Below are positions 60,911 to 64,000 of a DNA stretch of 64,000 nt, one piece after another. The notes beneath the pieces are model-generated. The model ran no database searches, had not been told where the DNA came from, and was given only the letters and a program-made list of their open reading frames with translations. Numbering within the stretch: position 1 is the first letter of the stretch; every line of letters starts with the position of its first letter. The position numbers and the translations under genes were made by a program. The stretch comes from Caulobacter sp. (GTDB lineage: Bacteria > Pseudomonadota > Alphaproteobacteria > Caulobacterales > Caulobacteraceae), in the NCBI GenBank assembly GCA_019636175.1, contig JAHBYC010000007.1, positions 35,354 to 99,353 on the forward strand, in the 5' to 3' direction.

Positions 60911-62305
60911 ATGCAAGAGTTTGATCCCAGACGCCCGACTGTCCGACTTGCTCCCAAGCTGCTTGTCGGCGTCGCCGGGATGGCCATCCTCGCCATCGCC
61001 TGGCGGATGGACGGCGCCAAGCCCGCCACCATCACCCCGCCGATGGATCCCGCGGCCTTCGCCGCCCTGCAGCACGCCGCCTTCGTGCAGGCCGAGGCCA
61101 TTCCCGGCTTCTCGCGCGGCGTCAGCATTCCCGTCGAGGTTCGGCCCGGCGAAACCCTGCAGGACGCGGTCGAGCGCAGCGGCGTGGGCGAGGACGACGC
61201 CCGCCAGGTGGTCTCCACCCTCTCCAGCGTGATGGACACCGTCAACATTCGCGCCGGCATGGACTTCGTGGCCTCGGTGGCCAAGCCGACCAACCGTCGC
61301 GGTCCGGCTCGCCTGGTGGGCCTGTCGCTGCGCAACGGCCAGGCCAGCACCATCACCGTTTCCCGCACCTTCGACGGCGCCCTGCGCCTGCGGGAAATGG
61401 AAGAAGAGGTTCACAGCGAAACCACCGTCGCCTGCGGCGAGATGGAAGGCAGCTTCCACGAAAGCGCCGCCAAGATCGGCGCCACCTCCGGCATCGTCAA
61501 CGCCGCCGCCAAGCTGTTCAGCCACAAGATCGACTTTTCGCGCGACATCAAGGCCGGCGACCCCTTCTGCCTGGTGTTCGACCGCAAGGTCACCGACAGC
61601 GGCCGCACCATCGAGGCCGGCGACCTGCAGTACGCCGAAGTCAAGGGCATGAAGTTCTACGGCTTCACCAAGACCGACGGCAAGACCGCCTTCTTCGACG
61701 ACCTCGGGAAGAATATCAAAAGCGCCCTGCTGCGCACGCCGGTCGACGGCGCCCGCATCACCAGCCGCTTTGGCATGCGCCACCACCCGATCCTGGGCTA
61801 CAACAAGATGCACCAGGGCATCGACTTCGGGGCCGGCACCGGCACCCCGGTCCTGGCGGCCGGCGACGGCGTGGTGGAACGGGCCTCGCGCTGGGGCGGC
61901 TACGGCAACTGGATCATGATCAAGCACGCCGGCGGCTACTCCACCGGCTACGCCCATCTGTCGCGCTACGCCAAGGGCCTTCGCCCCGGCCAGCGGGTCT
62001 CCCAGGGCCAGGTGATCGGCTATGTCGGCACCACCGGCCGGTCGACCGGACCGCACCTGCACTACGAGATCTGGTTCAAGGGCAAGCGCATCAACCCCAT
62101 CGGCGCCAAGGTGCCGACCGGCTCGATCCTCAGCGGCGCCGACGTCGCCCGCTTCAAGGCGTCCAAGAGCCGCGTCGACGCCCTGCTGGCCGGTCAGGGC
62201 CGGGAAACCCCGGGGTCGACCAAGAAGCTGGCGAGCGCCGATCTGAAGGACGCCAAAAGCACCGGTCTGCGCAAGGCCCAGGGGACGCGCGGCGGCCAGA
62301 ACTGA
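60911..62305 (+). CDS. M23-family peptidase (LytM-type), membrane-anchored
   Basis: LytM-type enzymes or their inactive relatives act in peptidoglycan remodelling. The 464-residue protein has one N-terminal hydrophobic helix (LLVGVAGMAILAIAWRM), a middle region with a LysM-like or opacity-associated portion (VRPGETLQDAVERSGVGEDD), and the M23 domain with MHQGIDFGAG (HxxxD) and GPHLHYEIW (HxH): the metal ligands are present, so it may be active. A basic C-terminal tail follows. Its upstream region has a TTAACC element. Confidence 0.93.
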   Translation: MQEFDPRRPTVRLAPKLLVGVAGMAILAIAWRMDGAKPATITPPMDPAAFAALQHAAFVQAEAIPGFSRGVSIPVEVRPGETLQDAVERSGVGEDDARQVVSTLSSVMDTVNIRAGMDFVASVAKPTNRRGPARLVGLSLRNGQASTITVSRTFDGALRLREMEEEVHSETTVACGEMEGSFHESAAKIGATSGIVNAAAKLFSHKIDFSRDIKAGDPFCLVFDRKVTDSGRTIEAGDLQYAEVKGMKFYGFTKTDGKTAFFDDLGKNIKSALLRTPVDGARITSRFGMRHHPILGYNKMHQGIDFGAGTGTPVLAAGDGVVERASRWGGYGNWIMIKHAGGYSTGYAHLSRYAKGLRPGQRVSQGQVIGYVGTTGRSTGPHLHYEIWFKGKRINPIGAKVPTGSILSGADVARFKASKSRVDALLAGQGRETPGSTKKLASADLKDAKSTGLRKAQGTRGGQN

Positions 62306-62762
62306 CCCTGCCCACGGGCGCGGCGGGATGTGAATAAACCTCCGTCGGCGGCGCGCCCCGCCCTTGACTTGCCGGGACTCGCAGGCCATCTGCCGTCTGT
62401 GGATTTGCCGGCTAGCTGACTGACATCGACCGGGCCGCCGCCAGGAGCGCGCGCGCCATACCTGAAAAAGGATGTCACCCTCGCCACCGCCAGGTCCCTG
62501 GGAACGCTGCCTTGACGGTCTCTGACCCGATCGCGCCGCGCCCGCGACGCCGATCTCTTCGCCGGGGGCATCCTCGCGGAGCGATATTGCATGGCGAAGC
62601 CCGGGTGACGAAGCGCGACGGATCGACGCCGGGTCCGGGCACGGAAACAGGAACCTGCTGGCCGGAAGACTCTTCTCGGGATGAGAGGCCGTCTTGATCG
62701 ACACACTGACATTGTCGCGACCGGACCCCGGCAGCCAGGGGCCATGTCGCTATCGGAGACCG
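62306..62762. other. Gene-free upstream region of rpoD
   Basis: The 457-bp gap between the peptidase gene and rpoD contains no convincing ORF. It probably holds the rpoD promoter(s); I see no clear sigma-32 or housekeeping box, and no repeats of the families found elsewhere. Confidence 0.45.
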
Positions 62763-64000
62763 CGATGAGCACCACGACGACCGAGCCGCCCGAAGCCGCC
62801 GAGGCCCCTGCCGCCGACGGGCCGCTGCTGGACCTGACCGACGCCGGGGTCAAGAAGTTCATCAAGCAGGCCAAGGCCCGCGGCTACGTCACCATGGACG
62901 AGCTGAACAAGGTACTGCCCTCCGAGGAGGTCAGTCCCGACGCCATCGAGGACACTCTGGCGATGCTGTCGGAGATGGGCGTCAACGTCGTCGAGGCCGA
63001 GGAAGACGCCGCCGGCGAGGAAGGCGGCGAGGTCGCCACCCGCGGCGAGACCGCCATCACCACCGAGGCCGAGTCCAAGCCGGCCTATGACCGCACCGAC
63101 GATCCGGTGCGGATGTATCTGCGCGAGATGGGCAGCGTCGAACTGTTGAGCCGCGAGGGCGAGATCGCTATCGCCAAGCGCATCGAGGCCGGCCGCGACG
63201 CGATGATCCGGGGCCTGTGCGAAAGCGCCCTGACCTTCGAGGCCATCATGGTCTGGCGCGAGGAACTGGGTTCGGGCCGCATCCTGCTGCGCGAGGTCAT
63301 CGACCTGGAGGGCACCTACGGCGTGCTGTTCCCCTCCGCCCCGGCCGAGCCGGCCGGCGAGGCCGGCGGCGCCAAGACCGCCGAGGGCGACAAGGGCGAC
63401 GGCGACGAGAAGGCCGAGGGCGAGGACGAGGACGACGACGATTTCGATGACGGCGCCGGTCCCACCGTCAGCGCCATGGAGGGCGAACTGCGCGAAGGGG
63501 TCATGGAGACCCTGGACGGCATCGCCGCCGAGTTCGACGCCTTCCGCCGGCTGCAGGAAAAGCTGGTCGAGCGCCGGCTGGAGGGGTCCGACCTCAGCGA
63601 GGCCGAGCGCAAGACCTACACCGCCGCGACCAAGGCCATCGTCAGCAAGCTGAAGACGCTGAAGCTGAACAACAACCGCATCGAGGCCCTGGTCGAGCAG
63701 CTCTATGCAATCAACAAGCGTCTGATGGCGCTGGAAGGCCGCCTGCTGCGCCTGGCCGACAGCTACGGCATCAGCCGCGCTGAGTTCCTCAAGGTCTATT
63801 TCGGCCAGGAGCTCAATCCGGGCTGGACCGAGTCGGTCAAGGAAATGGGCGTGCGCTGGACCAAGTTCGTCGAGAACGACGTCAATTCGGTCGCCGAAAT
63901 TCGCCAGGAAATCGCCGCCCTGGCCACCGAAACCGGCGTGCCGATCGACGACTACCGCCGCATCGTCCAGACCGTGCAGAAGGGCGAGCGCGAGGCGCGT
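62763..64000 (+). CDS. rpoD: RNA polymerase sigma factor RpoD, N-terminal part
   Basis: This is the beginning of the housekeeping sigma-70; the frame runs off the right edge after about 412 residues. It starts MSTTTTEPPEAAEAPAADGP, then the region 1.1 fold (GVKKFIKQAKARGYVTMDEL, LPSEEVSPDAIEDTLAML), region 1.2 DPVRMYLREMGSVELLSREG, EIAIAKRIEAGRDAM, and a long acidic non-conserved insert (DDDDFDD near residue 224), typical of RpoD. Regions 2-4 lie outside the window. The ATG at 62763 has GGAGACC upstream. Confidence 0.95.

Overview
The window is GC-rich DNA of an alphaproteobacterium, most likely a member of the Caulobacteraceae (Caulobacter, Phenylobacterium or Brevundimonas type). The best evidence is a full-length 231-residue CtrA with Asp51, a ctrA promoter region crowded with GANTC (CcrM) sites, an EipA/DUF1134 protein, and an alphaproteobacterial gene neighbourhood (phaAB divergent from phaR, rplY-pth-ychF, pheS-pheT downstream of rpmI-rplT). 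The assignment to family is inferred from gene content, not from a search.

Left end (1-3140): a nitric-oxide and molybdenum-cofactor cluster. It holds a truncated nnrS, a hemerythrin/RIC-like di-iron protein, moeA and moaB, with two FNR/NnrR-like boxes. This fits an anaerobic or denitrification-related regulon.

Accessory region (about 3140-16616): a P4-satellite-like integrated element. A minus-strand set encodes an unknown protein, a P-loop replication ATPase, an AlpA-like excisionase/regulator and a putative HTH protein. A divergent plus-strand operon encodes a complete type I restriction-modification system (hsdR-hsdM-hsdS) and, overlapping hsdS by four bases, a fourth gene that looks like a modified-base-reader/HNH nuclease. 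A tyrosine integrase then abuts a tRNA-Ile(CAT) gene. About 240 bp between the two divergent operons carry eight TGTCA/TGACA motifs. I could not find the second attachment repeat, so the left limit of the element is unknown and may lie outside the window.

Core chromosome (16617-64000): lipid and envelope genes (sterol-desaturase family, acyltransferase, SIMPL protein, eipA, TPR proteins, ArnT-like transferase with a GT2 partner, LytM peptidase); translation genes (rpmI, rplT, pheS, pheT, rplY, pth, ychF); metabolism (panD, prs, cobB, dienelactone hydrolase pair, mtnP, P-II, gloB, PHA genes, HMG-CoA lyase, arsC); and regulators (ctrA, phaR, the start of rpoD). Oddities include two small tandem paralogues inserted between pheS and pheT, several leader hairpins, a 26-bp perfect palindrome between phaA and phaB, a 22-codon hydrophobic ORF with a strong ribosome binding site, and several families of intergenic palindromic repeats. 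All functions are read from sequence motifs; no database search was run.
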